Shown here piece by piece: positions 45,732-53,668 of a DNA stretch of 64,000 nt. The stretch spans positions 62,001 to 126,000 of the forward strand of contig NZ_FMVM01000018.1 of the NCBI RefSeq assembly GCF_900102085.1. Direction: 5' to 3'. Origin of the DNA: Paenibacillus polysaccharolyticus. GTDB taxonomy: Bacteria; Bacillota; Bacilli; Paenibacillales; Paenibacillaceae. Positions within the stretch are counted from its first letter, which is position 1; the number at the start of each line of letters is the position of its first letter. A program made the position numbers and the translations under genes. The notes beneath the pieces were generated by a model. It saw only the letters and a list, made by a program, of their open reading frames with translations. It was not told the DNA's origin and ran no database searches.

Positions 45732-45777
45732 CAATAACATCTCCTTTTTTAAAATCAAGATGATGAACCTAAAATAC

Positions 45778-45791
45778 TGAAAGCGTTTTCT
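45778..45791 (-). promoter_or_regulatory. cre site upstream of the GH5 endoglucanase
   Basis: TGAAAGCGTTTTCT matches the CcpA cre consensus at 13 of 14 positions. It lies about 50 nt upstream of the minus-strand start codon, so it would repress the endoglucanase on preferred sugars. Confidence 0.72.
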
Positions 45792-45944
45792 GAACAGTAA
45801 ATATATCACAGTTAACAGGAAGGAAATACCATTACAATTGGAATAAAATTCATTCGAAAATTAGTGCTTATCTGCTGCATTTGATTTATATTTATATGAA
45901 TGGTTAGTAGACTGAACTAACGTGCACAACACAGGAGGGCACTT

Positions 45945-46775
45945 ATGATGAAACTCGATGCACATCAACATTTTTGGAATTATAACATTCGTGATTATGG
46001 ATGGATCGGTGAAGAGATGAGTGTGATTCAGCGTTCATTTCTGCCAGAAGACCTAGAGCCAATACTTACGGATTCCGGCGTCTCGGGCTGTGTAGCTGTT
46101 CAAGCGCGCCAAACTCTTGAAGAAACCGAGTGGCTTCTCGAACTTGCGGACAAGCATGATTTCATTAAAGGCGTAGTTGGGTGGGTAGATCTACGCTCTG
46201 AGGAAGCCTCATCTCAACTGGAAAAGTTTGCGGCTAACCCTTGGCTGAAGGGGGTTCGTCATGTCATACAGGACGAGCCTGATGTAAAGTTCGTGTTGCG
46301 TGAGGACTTCCAACGAGGCATTGCCCTGCTGGAACAGCACGATCTAGCCTACGATTTGCTCGTATCGAAGGAGCAACTTCCTTATGCCGTAGAATTGGTT
46401 CAAAAGTTCCCACAGCAGCGCTTTGTCATTGACCATCTGGCTAAACCGGACATTAAGGCTGGAATCGGTTCGCCTTGGAAGGAAACCATGGAAGCGATTG
46501 CGGCATATCCAAATGTCTATTGCAAATTGTCTGGCATGGTCACCGAAGCGGATTGGAACCAGTGGACACAGGAAGACTTTGCGCCTTATATAAATACCGT
46601 GCTTCAAGCCTTTGGACCAAAGCGAGTGATGTATGGATCGGACTGGCCGGTATGCACCGTAGCTGGTACATATGCACAGGTTTTCAATCTGTTGCAAACG
46701 CATGTTCAGAGCTTGCCAGAAGCGGAGCGGCAGCTGATTTTTGGTGATAATTGTGCTACATTTTACAAATTATAA
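45945..46775 (+). CDS. Amidohydrolase-family lactonase (COG3618; fuconolactonase/rhamnonolactonase type)
   Basis: The 276-residue TIM-barrel metal hydrolase starts with KLDAHQHFWNY (metal-binding His pair). It has KGVRHVIQDE, FVIDHLAKPDI and the late motif VMYGSDWPVC (catalytic Asp). These are marks of the COG3618 lactonases that hydrolyse L-fucono- or L-rhamnono-lactone in oxidative sugar pathways. No matching dehydrogenase or dehydratase is adjacent, so the substrate is uncertain. GGAGGG lies 6 nt before the first ATG. It lies between the endoglucanase (divergent) and the beta-glucoside cluster. Confidence 0.82.
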   Translation: MMKLDAHQHFWNYNIRDYGWIGEEMSVIQRSFLPEDLEPILTDSGVSGCVAVQARQTLEETEWLLELADKHDFIKGVVGWVDLRSEEASSQLEKFAANPWLKGVRHVIQDEPDVKFVLREDFQRGIALLEQHDLAYDLLVSKEQLPYAVELVQKFPQQRFVIDHLAKPDIKAGIGSPWKETMEAIAAYPNVYCKLSGMVTEADWNQWTQEDFAPYINTVLQAFGPKRVMYGSDWPVCTVAGTYAQVFNLLQTHVQSLPEAERQLIFGDNCATFYKL

Positions 46776-46852
46776 GCATTTGAGAAACGGTGTTGACATG
46801 AAAAAGTAAACCTTTGATGAGCCAAGAGGTATGTCTAATTAAAATGCGCGCG

Positions 46853-46881
46853 TTGACATATTTCCTGTTTCTTGGTAATGT
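46853..46881 (+). promoter_or_regulatory. Promoter of the bglH leader
   Basis: TTGACA and TAATGT are spaced by 17 bp. The predicted start is about 20 nt before the RAT that follows. Confidence 0.72.
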
Positions 46882-46906
46882 TTTATCTAATCCGCATAAT
46901 GTTTTC

Positions 46907-46990
46907 TGGGAATGTTACCGAATACGGGCATAACCTGAGCTGGCTTGTGATACACGCTATCGTGTATACAGGCTGGTTCGGGTTTTTTCT
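46907..46990 (+). promoter_or_regulatory. LicT-type RAT antiterminator and terminator before bglH
   Basis: GGGAATGTTACCGAATACGG begins a RAT that overlaps AACCTGA (46932). AACCTGA pairs with TCGGGTT followed by Ts in a long hairpin containing ATACACG-ctat-CGTGTAT. Binding of LicT to the RAT would prevent the terminator and allow bglH expression. Confidence 0.82.
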
Positions 46991-47062
46991 ATTTTCAAGT
47001 AGCAGATCTGGAGGCAGAAAAGGGGCGGATCATGGAGTTACATATTTGAAAGGAGAATACAA

Positions 47063-48505
47063 ATGACAACATTTAAATTTCCTGAGAACTTTCTGTGGGG
47101 GGGAGCGATTGCGGCCAATCAGGCAGAGGGAGCATACCTTGAAGGTGGTAAAGGGCTGAGCATCGTTGACCTGTTGCCAACGGGAGAAAACCGTAGAAGC
47201 ATTATGAAAGGCAACGTTCCAGCGTTTACACCGCTCGCTAGCGAGTTTTACCCATCACATGAAGCGATTGATTTCTATCATAGATATCCGCAAGATATTG
47301 CTCTTTTCGCCGAAATGGGGTTCAAAGCATTACGTGTATCGATCGCCTGGGCACGGATTTTCCCGACAGGTGAGGACGCAGAGCCGAATGAAGCGGGTTT
47401 ACAATTTTACGATGATCTGTTCGATGAACTTTTGAAACATGGCATCGAGCCGGTGGTTACGCTTGCTCACTTCGATGTGCCTGTACATCTGATTGAGAAA
47501 TATGGCAGCTGGAGAAGTCGCAAACTGGTGGATTTGTTTGAGAACTACGCCAAAACGGTATTTACTCGTTACAAAGACAAGGTGAAATACTGGATGACGT
47601 TCAACGAGATCAACATGTTGCTTCATCTTCCTTTTCTTGGTGCTGGACTGGCGTTTAACGAAGGTGACAACATTAAAGAAATTCAATACCAGGCGGCACA
47701 TCACCAACTCGTTGCAAGTGCTCTTGCCGTTAAAGCTTGCCACAAGATCATTCCTGATGCCATGATTGGTTGCATGCTCGCAGCAGGTAGCTTCTACCCT
47801 TACACATGTAATCCCGAAGATGTATTCCAGGGCATGGAGAAGGACAGAGAGTCCTATTTTTTCATCGACGTGCAATCACGCGGGGAGTACCCTGGTTATG
47901 CTAAACGTTTCTTCAAGGATCACAACTTGAACATTGTGATGGAACCGCAGGATGCTGACATTTTGCGAAACCATACGGTAGACTATATCGGATTTAGCTA
48001 TTATTCCAGTCGGACAACCAGTACTGACCCAGAAGTGAACAAAAATATGACCAGTGGCAACGTGTTCGGTTCCATAGCGAATCCATACTTGGCCAAATCG
48101 GAATGGGGATGGACGGTTGATCCCAAAGGGTTCCGTATTACGGCGAATCAGCTACATGACCGTTATCAGAAACCGCTGTTTGTGGTGGAAAATGGCTTTG
48201 GTGCACATGATGAGGTGAATGCTGAGGGTGAAATCGATGACTCGTACCGAATCGATTATTTGAAACGCCATGTAGCCGAGATGGGTGAAGCCATTCAGGA
48301 CGGATGTAACATCATCGGTTATACCAGCTGGGGGCCCATTGATATTGTCAGTGCCTCTTCTGGGGAGATGAGAAAACGTTACGGTTACATCTATGTGGAT
48401 CGTGACAATGAAGGCAAGGGCGAATTGACTCGGATCAAAAAGAAAAGCTTCGAATGGTATAAAAATGTCATTGCGTCTGGCGGTACAGACCTGGGAGATA
48501 AGTAA
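47063..48505 (+). CDS. bglH: 6-phospho-beta-glucosidase (GH1)
   Basis: The 480-residue GH1 enzyme begins with FPENFLWGGAIAANQAEGA, has the acid/base in MTFNEIN and the nucleophile in FVVENGFGA. The loop SASSGEMRKRYGYIYVD is typical of phospho-beta-glucosidases. It would hydrolyse beta-glucoside phosphates delivered by the PTS transporter BglP encoded 1.5 kb downstream. AAAGGAG lies before the ATG. Expression is controlled by the upstream RAT and terminator, so it forms a LicT regulon with the next two genes. Confidence 0.92.
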   Translation: MTTFKFPENFLWGGAIAANQAEGAYLEGGKGLSIVDLLPTGENRRSIMKGNVPAFTPLASEFYPSHEAIDFYHRYPQDIALFAEMGFKALRVSIAWARIFPTGEDAEPNEAGLQFYDDLFDELLKHGIEPVVTLAHFDVPVHLIEKYGSWRSRKLVDLFENYAKTVFTRYKDKVKYWMTFNEINMLLHLPFLGAGLAFNEGDNIKEIQYQAAHHQLVASALAVKACHKIIPDAMIGCMLAAGSFYPYTCNPEDVFQGMEKDRESYFFIDVQSRGEYPGYAKRFFKDHNLNIVMEPQDADILRNHTVDYIGFSYYSSRTTSTDPEVNKNMTSGNVFGSIANPYLAKSEWGWTVDPKGFRITANQLHDRYQKPLFVVENGFGAHDEVNAEGEIDDSYRIDYLKRHVAEMGEAIQDGCNIIGYTSWGPIDIVSASSGEMRKRYGYIYVDRDNEGKGELTRIKKKSFEWYKNVIASGGTDLGDK

Positions 48506-48538
48506 TCTCATTGTTTTTTAAAACAGCTGTCTCCAAGG

Positions 48539-48573
48539 ATGAGGAAGTTGCAGGATACATGCAACTTCCTCAT
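48539..48573 (+). terminator. Perfect 14-bp hairpin after bglH without a T-tract
   Basis: ATGAGGAAGTTGCA and TGCAACTTCCTCAT are perfect inverted repeats around a 7-nt loop. No T-run follows, so it may be a weak terminator or an mRNA-stabilising structure. Confidence 0.5.
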
Positions 48574-48583
48574 GTCTGACCGT

Positions 48584-48620
48584 TGAAAGCGTTGACATAT
48601 AACGCAGTTCACGCTATACT
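48584..48620 (+). promoter_or_regulatory. cre-overlapped promoter of licT
   Basis: TTGACA (48592-48597) and TATACT (48615-48620) are 17 bp apart. The cre-like site TGAAAGCGTTGACA (48584-48597) overlaps the -35 box, predicting CcpA repression of licT. Confidence 0.82.
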
Positions 48621-48641
48621 TGACGCAAATATATCGTTACT

Positions 48642-48738
48642 GGGATTGTTACTACATCACACGCGTAGGCAAAACCTGAGCACCAAAAAAAGCAGACCGC
48701 CACGTCTTGTTTATTTTGTGATGCTCCAGGTTTTTTTT
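48642..48738 (+). promoter_or_regulatory. RAT antiterminator and terminator before licT
   Basis: A RAT (GGGATTGTTACT to GGCAAAACC, 48642-48676) overlaps AAAACCTGAGC, which pairs with GCTCCAGGTTTT followed by Ts. This implies that LicT antiterminates its own message. Confidence 0.85.
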
Positions 48739-48799
48739 GCATGCCCATAATTGGATATATCTTGGCGACTAGAGAGTGGAACGTGACGGGGGGATTGAA

Positions 48800-49630
48800 G
48801 TGAAAATAGCAAAGGTTATCAACAATAACGTCATTAGCATCTATCAGGCCGACGGGGCAGAGCTTGTGGTGATGGGACGTGGGATTGCCTTTAAGAAGAA
48901 GCCGGGGGATAAAGTAGACGAGACCCGCATTCAAAAAGTATTTGCCTTGAAAAACAAACAGACATCCGATAATTTCAAAACGCTTTTGCGTGAAGTTCCG
49001 ATGGAACTTGTTGAGATTGTGGAGGAAATGATTGCCCATGCGCGTGACAATTTGGGGCGGAAATTGAACGAGAACATCTATGTCTCGCTTACAGATCATA
49101 TTCATTTTGCCATCGAGCGTTATCATGAGGGAATCGAAATTAAAAATGCTTTGATGTGGGAGATCAAGCAGTTGTACAAGGCCGAATTTGGGCTGGGACT
49201 TCGCATGCTGGAGCAGATTAACAGTAGGATGAATATTGAGCTCCCACCAGATGAAGCGGCTTTTATTGCGCTACATATTGTGAATGCGGAAATGAACGAA
49301 GAAGTGATTACGACGATGAATATTACGAAGTTTATCCAGCAGATTATTAATATCGCCAAGTATCATTTCAAAATGGAGTTTGATGAGGAGTCTCTCAGCT
49401 ACTTCCGTTTTATCACTCATCTGAAGTTTTTCTCCCAGCGAGTGCTTAGTGGGACGCATTATGACAACAATTATGATCATTTTTACGACATGATTAAGGA
49501 GAAACATCCCGAAGCAGCAGCATGTGTAGAGAAAATCGCATTGTTTGTCAAAAAAGAATATGATCATGAACTCACCAATGAGGAAAAGTTATATCTTACG
49601 GTACACATCGAACGTGTCGTGAACCGTTAA
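48800..49630 (+). CDS. licT: LicT/BglG-family transcriptional antiterminator
   Basis: The 276-residue protein has an N-terminal RNA-binding CAT domain (KIAKVINNNVISI, ~1-58) and two PTS regulation domains. PRD1 (~65-170) has conserved His in SLTDHIHFAIER, and PRD2 (~175-276) has His in FRFITHLKFF and LTVHIERV. It binds RAT hairpins when sugar is present, and its activity is set by PTS phosphorylation. The GTG at 48800 follows GGGGGG and gives the usual length. RATs occur before bglH, licT and bglP, so it should control all three. Confidence 0.93.
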   Translation: MKIAKVINNNVISIYQADGAELVVMGRGIAFKKKPGDKVDETRIQKVFALKNKQTSDNFKTLLREVPMELVEIVEEMIAHARDNLGRKLNENIYVSLTDHIHFAIERYHEGIEIKNALMWEIKQLYKAEFGLGLRMLEQINSRMNIELPPDEAAFIALHIVNAEMNEEVITTMNITKFIQQIINIAKYHFKMEFDEESLSYFRFITHLKFFSQRVLSGTHYDNNYDHFYDMIKEKHPEAAACVEKIALFVKKEYDHELTNEEKLYLTVHIERVVNR

Positions 49631-49641
49631 CATTTTAATTA

Positions 49642-49671
49642 TTGACATAAATGGGCATATTATAATATTAT
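49642..49671 (+). promoter_or_regulatory. Promoter of the bglP leader
   Basis: TTGACA and TATTAT are spaced by 18 bp, about 30 nt before the third RAT. Confidence 0.72.
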
Positions 49672-49702
49672 GTTTATAACAGGAATTGAATACGATTTAA
49701 CT

Positions 49703-49787
49703 GGGATTGTTACTGGTTATGCAGGCAAAACCTAAGTCATGTGTATTTCGGCATTTTATGTCCATTTACGCAAGGCTTAGGTTTTTT
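49703..49787 (+). promoter_or_regulatory. RAT antiterminator and terminator before bglP
   Basis: The 30-nt RAT GGGATTGTTACTGG to GGCAAAACC (49703-49732) matches the LicT consensus closely. It overlaps AAAACCTAAG (49727), which pairs with CTTAGGTTTT followed by Ts (49776-49787). Confidence 0.88.
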
Positions 49788-49817
49788 GTGTGCAAAAAAA
49801 TCGGTAGGAGCCTGTTA

Positions 49818-50004
49818 TATAAATTGAATTATCATTTACACATCAACGAAGAGGACAGAAAAAACCTGGAAAAGCGAAGCGTTCGCCTTTATCATCGGAT
49901 TTTTCCCATTTTAAAAAGAATCAAAAAATCTGAGGATAACAGCGATTGGAAGGTTATTCTGTCATCGGAGTGACCGTGTAAAAGACTTTCAGTTCAATTT
50001 TATA
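49818..50004 (+). repeat. Structured leader element, copy 2 (before bglP)
   Basis: The core (49834-49982) is bounded by TTTACAC and GTGTAAA. Outer arms TATAAATTGAA (49818) and TTCAATTTTATA (49993) pair with one bulge, using different sequence from copy 1. The P3 hairpin is CGAA paired with TTCG where copy 1 has CGG with CCG. In P4 a C-G pair of copy 1 is replaced by T-A. The conserved blocks ACAGAAAAAACCTGG and GGATAACAGCGATTGG are kept. It lies between the RAT-terminator and the bglP ribosome site. Confidence 0.77.
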
Positions 50005-50027
50005 GACACAACGTAGGAGGGCAAATT

Positions 50028-51953
50028 ATGAGTCAAGAGAAATTGGCTAGAGAGATTATTGAACGGGTTGGCGGTGAGAAAAACGTACAATCACTGGTAC
50101 ACTGTGCAACTCGTTTGCGGTTTGTATTGAAGGATGATTCCAAGGCCGACAAAGCAGGTTTGGAGAGAACAGAAGGTGTCATTGCCGTTAAGGAGAACGG
50201 TGGACAATTCCAGGTTGTCGTGGGGAACAAGGTTCCTGAAGTCTACCAGGCGATTGGTCAGATCAGCAATATTCTGGACGATTCATCGAGTAAAGAAAAA
50301 AGTAGCAAAAAGGTTAAGGGGTTAGGCGGTATCATTGACGTCATCTCCAGCATCTTCGCACCGCTCCTTGGTGTAATGGCTGGAGCCGGTATTTTAAAAG
50401 GGCTGTTGCTGATTGCCAACAATGTCGGTTGGCTTGAAAAGACAGACACGACCTATATCATTCTGTATGCTGCAGCAGATAGTTTGTTCTACTTCTTGCC
50501 GTTGCTGTTAGCGGTTACAACAGCACGTAAGTTTCAAGGTAATGCATTTGTTGCATTGACCATAGCAGGTGCATTGATCTATCCAACGATTATTCAGTTG
50601 AAAACGGACGGAACGCCAACAGACTTTTTCGGTATTCCCGTAGTCCTGATGAGTTATGCTTCGACCGTCATTCCTATTATTCTAGCCGTTATTGTGATGA
50701 GCAAGCTGGAGAAATTCTTCAACAAGCTTCTTCATGAAAGTCTCAAAAACTTTATTACACCGCTATTTTTGCTTGTTATTATGGTGCCGCTCACACTGCT
50801 TGTCTTCGGACCATTCGGTGTATATGTCGGTAACGGCATTGCATCGGCGATGGTGGCTGCATTTGGATTCAGTCCGCTACTTGCCGGAGCTGTAATGGGT
50901 GCAAGCTGGCAGTTGCTCGTTATTTTCGGTGTACACTGGGGTCTCGTGCCTGTATTTATTAATAACATTGCCGTACACGGTCAGGACGGTGTGAAGCCAG
51001 CAGCGACAGCTTCTGTCTTTGCTCAAACGGGTGCAGCATTTGGTGTCATGCTCAAAACAAAAAATAAAAAATTGAAAACACTCGCTGGTTCTTCAACACT
51101 TACAGCTCTGTTCGGGATTACAGAACCGGCCATTTACGGTGTAACGTTGCCGCTAAAACGTCCGTTTATTGCAGGGGTTATCGGTGGTGCCGTTGGTGGT
51201 GCCATTATCGGTCAGGCAGGTACGCAAGCTTTTGCTTCCGGTGCGCCTGGATTGCTGACTTTGCCAATCTTCTACGGACCGGGTGGCCAAGGTTTTCCAG
51301 GCTTGATTATCGGTATCGTGGCATCGTTCATTGTTTCCGCGGTATTAACGTATATCATGGGCTTCAAAGACCCTGTCGATGATGAAGAAACAAAGGCGGA
51401 ATCCGTACCGTCTGCTGGAGCAGCGGCTACACATAGTAAAGATACTTCTTCGAAGTCATCTGCTCAGGCTACCACTACTTCCGATCAAGCGGTATTAAGC
51501 CCGATTGAAGGTAAAATTGTTGATTTGGCCGAGGTTCCAGATCCGGCGTTTGCTTCAGGCGCAATGGGTAAAGGGATTGCAATCGAGCCGTCAACTGGAC
51601 GGGTTGTTGCTCCTTTTGATGGGACGGTAACCGTTGCTTTTAAAAAGAAACATGCGCTTGCTGTGGTTTCGGATTCCGGTGCGGAGATTCTGGTACATGT
51701 GGGTGTGGACACAGTCAAACTTGATGGAGAACATTTTATCTCTTACATTGAGGAAGGCGATAGAGTAAAGGCAGGCGATCTGTTGCTGGAATTCGATATT
51801 GAACAAATTAAAGCGGCTGGTTATCATACCGTAACACCAATTATTGTAACGAATTCAGCAGATTACAATGATGTTATCCCGCAAGCTACTGGACAAGTAA
51901 GCAATAAGGATATGCTTTTGAAAATTGTCGGAACAGAAGCAAGTAAAGCCTAA
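50028..51953 (+). CDS. bglP: Beta-glucoside PTS transporter, EIIBCA
   Basis: The 641-residue protein has EIIB (phospho-Cys in SLVHCATRLR, C26), EIIC (~105-450, with IFGVHWGLVPVF and GITEPAIYG) and a Ser/Ala/Thr linker (~455-485). EIIA follows (~490-641), with the phospho-His in ILVHVGVDTV. It imports and phosphorylates beta-glucosides such as salicin or cellobiose, for BglH to hydrolyse. GGAGGG lies 9 nt before the ATG. Control is by RAT3 and possibly by the structured element between RAT and gene. It is homologous to scrA but specific by its beta-glucoside context. Confidence 0.9.
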   Translation: MSQEKLAREIIERVGGEKNVQSLVHCATRLRFVLKDDSKADKAGLERTEGVIAVKENGGQFQVVVGNKVPEVYQAIGQISNILDDSSSKEKSSKKVKGLGGIIDVISSIFAPLLGVMAGAGILKGLLLIANNVGWLEKTDTTYIILYAAADSLFYFLPLLLAVTTARKFQGNAFVALTIAGALIYPTIIQLKTDGTPTDFFGIPVVLMSYASTVIPIILAVIVMSKLEKFFNKLLHESLKNFITPLFLLVIMVPLTLLVFGPFGVYVGNGIASAMVAAFGFSPLLAGAVMGASWQLLVIFGVHWGLVPVFINNIAVHGQDGVKPAATASVFAQTGAAFGVMLKTKNKKLKTLAGSSTLTALFGITEPAIYGVTLPLKRPFIAGVIGGAVGGAIIGQAGTQAFASGAPGLLTLPIFYGPGGQGFPGLIIGIVASFIVSAVLTYIMGFKDPVDDEETKAESVPSAGAAATHSKDTSSKSSAQATTTSDQAVLSPIEGKIVDLAEVPDPAFASGAMGKGIAIEPSTGRVVAPFDGTVTVAFKKKHALAVVSDSGAEILVHVGVDTVKLDGEHFISYIEEGDRVKAGDLLLEFDIEQIKAAGYHTVTPIIVTNSADYNDVIPQATGQVSNKDMLLKIVGTEASKA

Positions 51954-52023
51954 GTCTAGCTTAACGATACACATTTCGATGATTCATTAATGGATGAATT
52001 ACAATAAATGATCTTCATAATAA

Positions 52024-52060
52024 ACAAACAACCGTCAACAAAATTGTGGCGGTTGTTTGT
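52024..52060. terminator. Hairpin between convergent bglP and bioY
   Basis: ACAAACAACCG pairs over 11 bp with CGGTTGTTTGT. The T-rich right arm and the A-rich left arm fit a two-way terminator for the genes ending at 51953 and 52110. Confidence 0.75.
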
Positions 52061-52109
52061 GATCTATTCATAATGAAATGAATGGCTGGTTATGGAAGGA
52101 AGATTGCTG

Positions 52110-52697
52110 TTAGCTTGCTTTTACTACATTAGAGTGCATGTGACCTGTCAGCCGCGAAGGTGGATATACGATGCGAACTGGAGCAATGATAATTGTGGCG
52201 AAGATGGCTTTGATCAGATCCCCGATAATATAAGGGTAGAAACCTTGAATCATGGCATCGGATAATGACATACTGAACCGGTAAGCGAGCCAAGGAACAC
52301 CTGTAACATAGTTTAATAAGGATCCAAACAGCTCAATGATAATAAAAGCCATCAAAAATCCTTTAATTCCTCGAATTTCAACTTTAGAGAGCAATAAACC
52401 CATCAGCAATGCGGCAAACGGCCACATAATTACGTATCCTCCGGTTGGCCCCAGTAGCACACCAAGACCGCCTGTACCATGTAACAGAGGAAAACCAAGC
52501 CCCGTAAGCACAACGACAAGAGCTATACTGAGAAAGCCATAGAGTGGCCCAAGCAGTCCACCAGCCAACATTACTGCTAAAGTTTGTAACGTGATGGGTA
52601 CAGGTGAAAAGCCAAGAGGAATGCTTATGTATCCGAAAATAACGAGGATAGCAGCCATAAGTGCACTAAATACAATGCCTCTCAAAGATAATTTCAT
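52110..52697 (-). CDS. bioY: Biotin transporter substrate-binding component BioY
   Basis: The 195-residue membrane protein has six hydrophobic helices and the BioY motifs IPLGFSPVPITLQTLAVM, GLGVLLGPTGGY and YPYIIGDLIKA. BioY binds biotin and works alone or with ECF ATPases and EcfT. Here an EcfA gene and an EcfA-EcfT fusion are divergently transcribed from the same control region, which holds a BirA box. This forms a dedicated biotin ECF locus. Confidence 0.94.
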   Translation of the reverse strand: MKLSLRGIVFSALMAAILVIFGYISIPLGFSPVPITLQTLAVMLAGGLLGPLYGFLSIALVVVLTGLGFPLLHGTGGLGVLLGPTGGYVIMWPFAALLMGLLLSKVEIRGIKGFLMAFIIIELFGSLLNYVTGVPWLAYRFSMSLSDAMIQGFYPYIIGDLIKAIFATIIIAPVRIVYPPSRLTGHMHSNVVKAS

Positions 52698-52730
52698 GTT
52701 TGTACAATCCTTTCGATTTTGATAGAATTA

Positions 52731-52762
52731 TTGTTAACCTGTTATTTATATTTGGTTGACGA
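52731..52762. promoter_or_regulatory. BirA biotin operator between bioY and the ECF genes
   Basis: TTGTTAACC and GGTTGACGA are separated by 14 bp, the Firmicute BirA pattern. The right half contains a plus-strand -35 (TTGACG, 52756) with TATAAT at 52777, so BirA-biotin would block the ECF promoter. Its place between divergent starts predicts joint repression of bioY and the ECF genes. Confidence 0.85.
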
Positions 52763-52810
52763 TTAGGATATTATCATATAATTTCAGAATGTGAAAGGAC
52801 TAATTTCGAA

Positions 52811-53668
52811 ATGCAAGACAAGTTACCTATCATTTCATTGCTAGATGTCCGTGTTCACTACGCTACTGAAGGCGGTGAAGTTAAAAAGGCACTGGACGGT
52901 GTCTCGCTTAATCTCAAAGCGGGAGAGTGGTTAAGTATCGTGGGCGCTAATGGCAGTGGGAAAAGCACGTTAGCCGGATTGCTGCTTGGTTTCATTCCCT
53001 TATCCGCCGGAGAGCGAAATATGCCTGCAAACCTGACCATTCGCGGTGTGTTACAGCAGCCCGATGCACAGGTGCTGGGAGATACGATTGAAGAAGAATT
53101 TCATTTTGCTTTATCGCATTTACATATATCGAGCGGGGAGAAAGCTAGACGTAGACAAGAAGCGCTACAGCTTGTGGGACTCCACTATCCGCTGGATATG
53201 GTGATTGCCCGTTTGTCCGGTGGACAGAAACAGTTACTTAACATTGCTACAGCCCTTGCGGCCAAGCCGGATGTACTGATTATGGATGAACCTGCAGCGA
53301 TGCTTGATCCTGATGCGAGAGACCGCATAGAACGTATTGTACAGTCAGTCACCAGCAACGGTACGGCAGTAATCTGGATTACTCACCATCTGGAGGAAGC
53401 GACCTTATGTGATCGGATTATGGCTATGAGTAAGGGGAAATGTATCTATGACGGCATACCGGAATCTTTTTTCTATCCAGAGGTCACAGCTATGGAGACA
53501 TCATCAGATACGAACCCGTATGAAAGGCTTCAATCTCCTTGTGAAGAGGTCGGGCTGGAACCGCCTTTCACAGTGAAGACATGCCTGATCTTGAAACAGC
53601 GGGGAAGACTGAAGGGTGTTAACCCCCTCCGGCCTGAGCAGCTTGCGAAGGAGGCTGCGCGTTGGTGA
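52811..53668 (+). CDS. ECF transporter ATPase (EcfA1-type)
   Basis: The 285-residue ABC ATPase has Walker A GANGSGKS (~residue 43), the Q-loop LQQPDAQVLGDTIEEE, the signature LSGGQKQ, Walker B VLIMDEPAAMLDP and the switch ITHHLEEA. The TIEEE Q-helix acidic segment is typical of ECF ATPases. It would pair with the ATPase half of the next protein and drive BioY. Its end overlaps the next start by 7 nt. The C-terminal ~70 residues are an extra Pro/Arg-rich tail. Expression should be repressed by BirA. Confidence 0.87.
   Translation: MQDKLPIISLLDVRVHYATEGGEVKKALDGVSLNLKAGEWLSIVGANGSGKSTLAGLLLGFIPLSAGERNMPANLTIRGVLQQPDAQVLGDTIEEEFHFALSHLHISSGEKARRRQEALQLVGLHYPLDMVIARLSGGQKQLLNIATALAAKPDVLIMDEPAAMLDPDARDRIERIVQSVTSNGTAVIWITHHLEEATLCDRIMAMSKGKCIYDGIPESFFYPEVTAMETSSDTNPYERLQSPCEEVGLEPPFTVKTCLILKQRGRLKGVNPLRPEQLAKEAARW

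Noticed and set aside
46872..47066. Open frame of 64 codons before bglH
   Set aside because: It covers the RAT antiterminator and terminator hairpin, so its sequence is explained by RNA structure.
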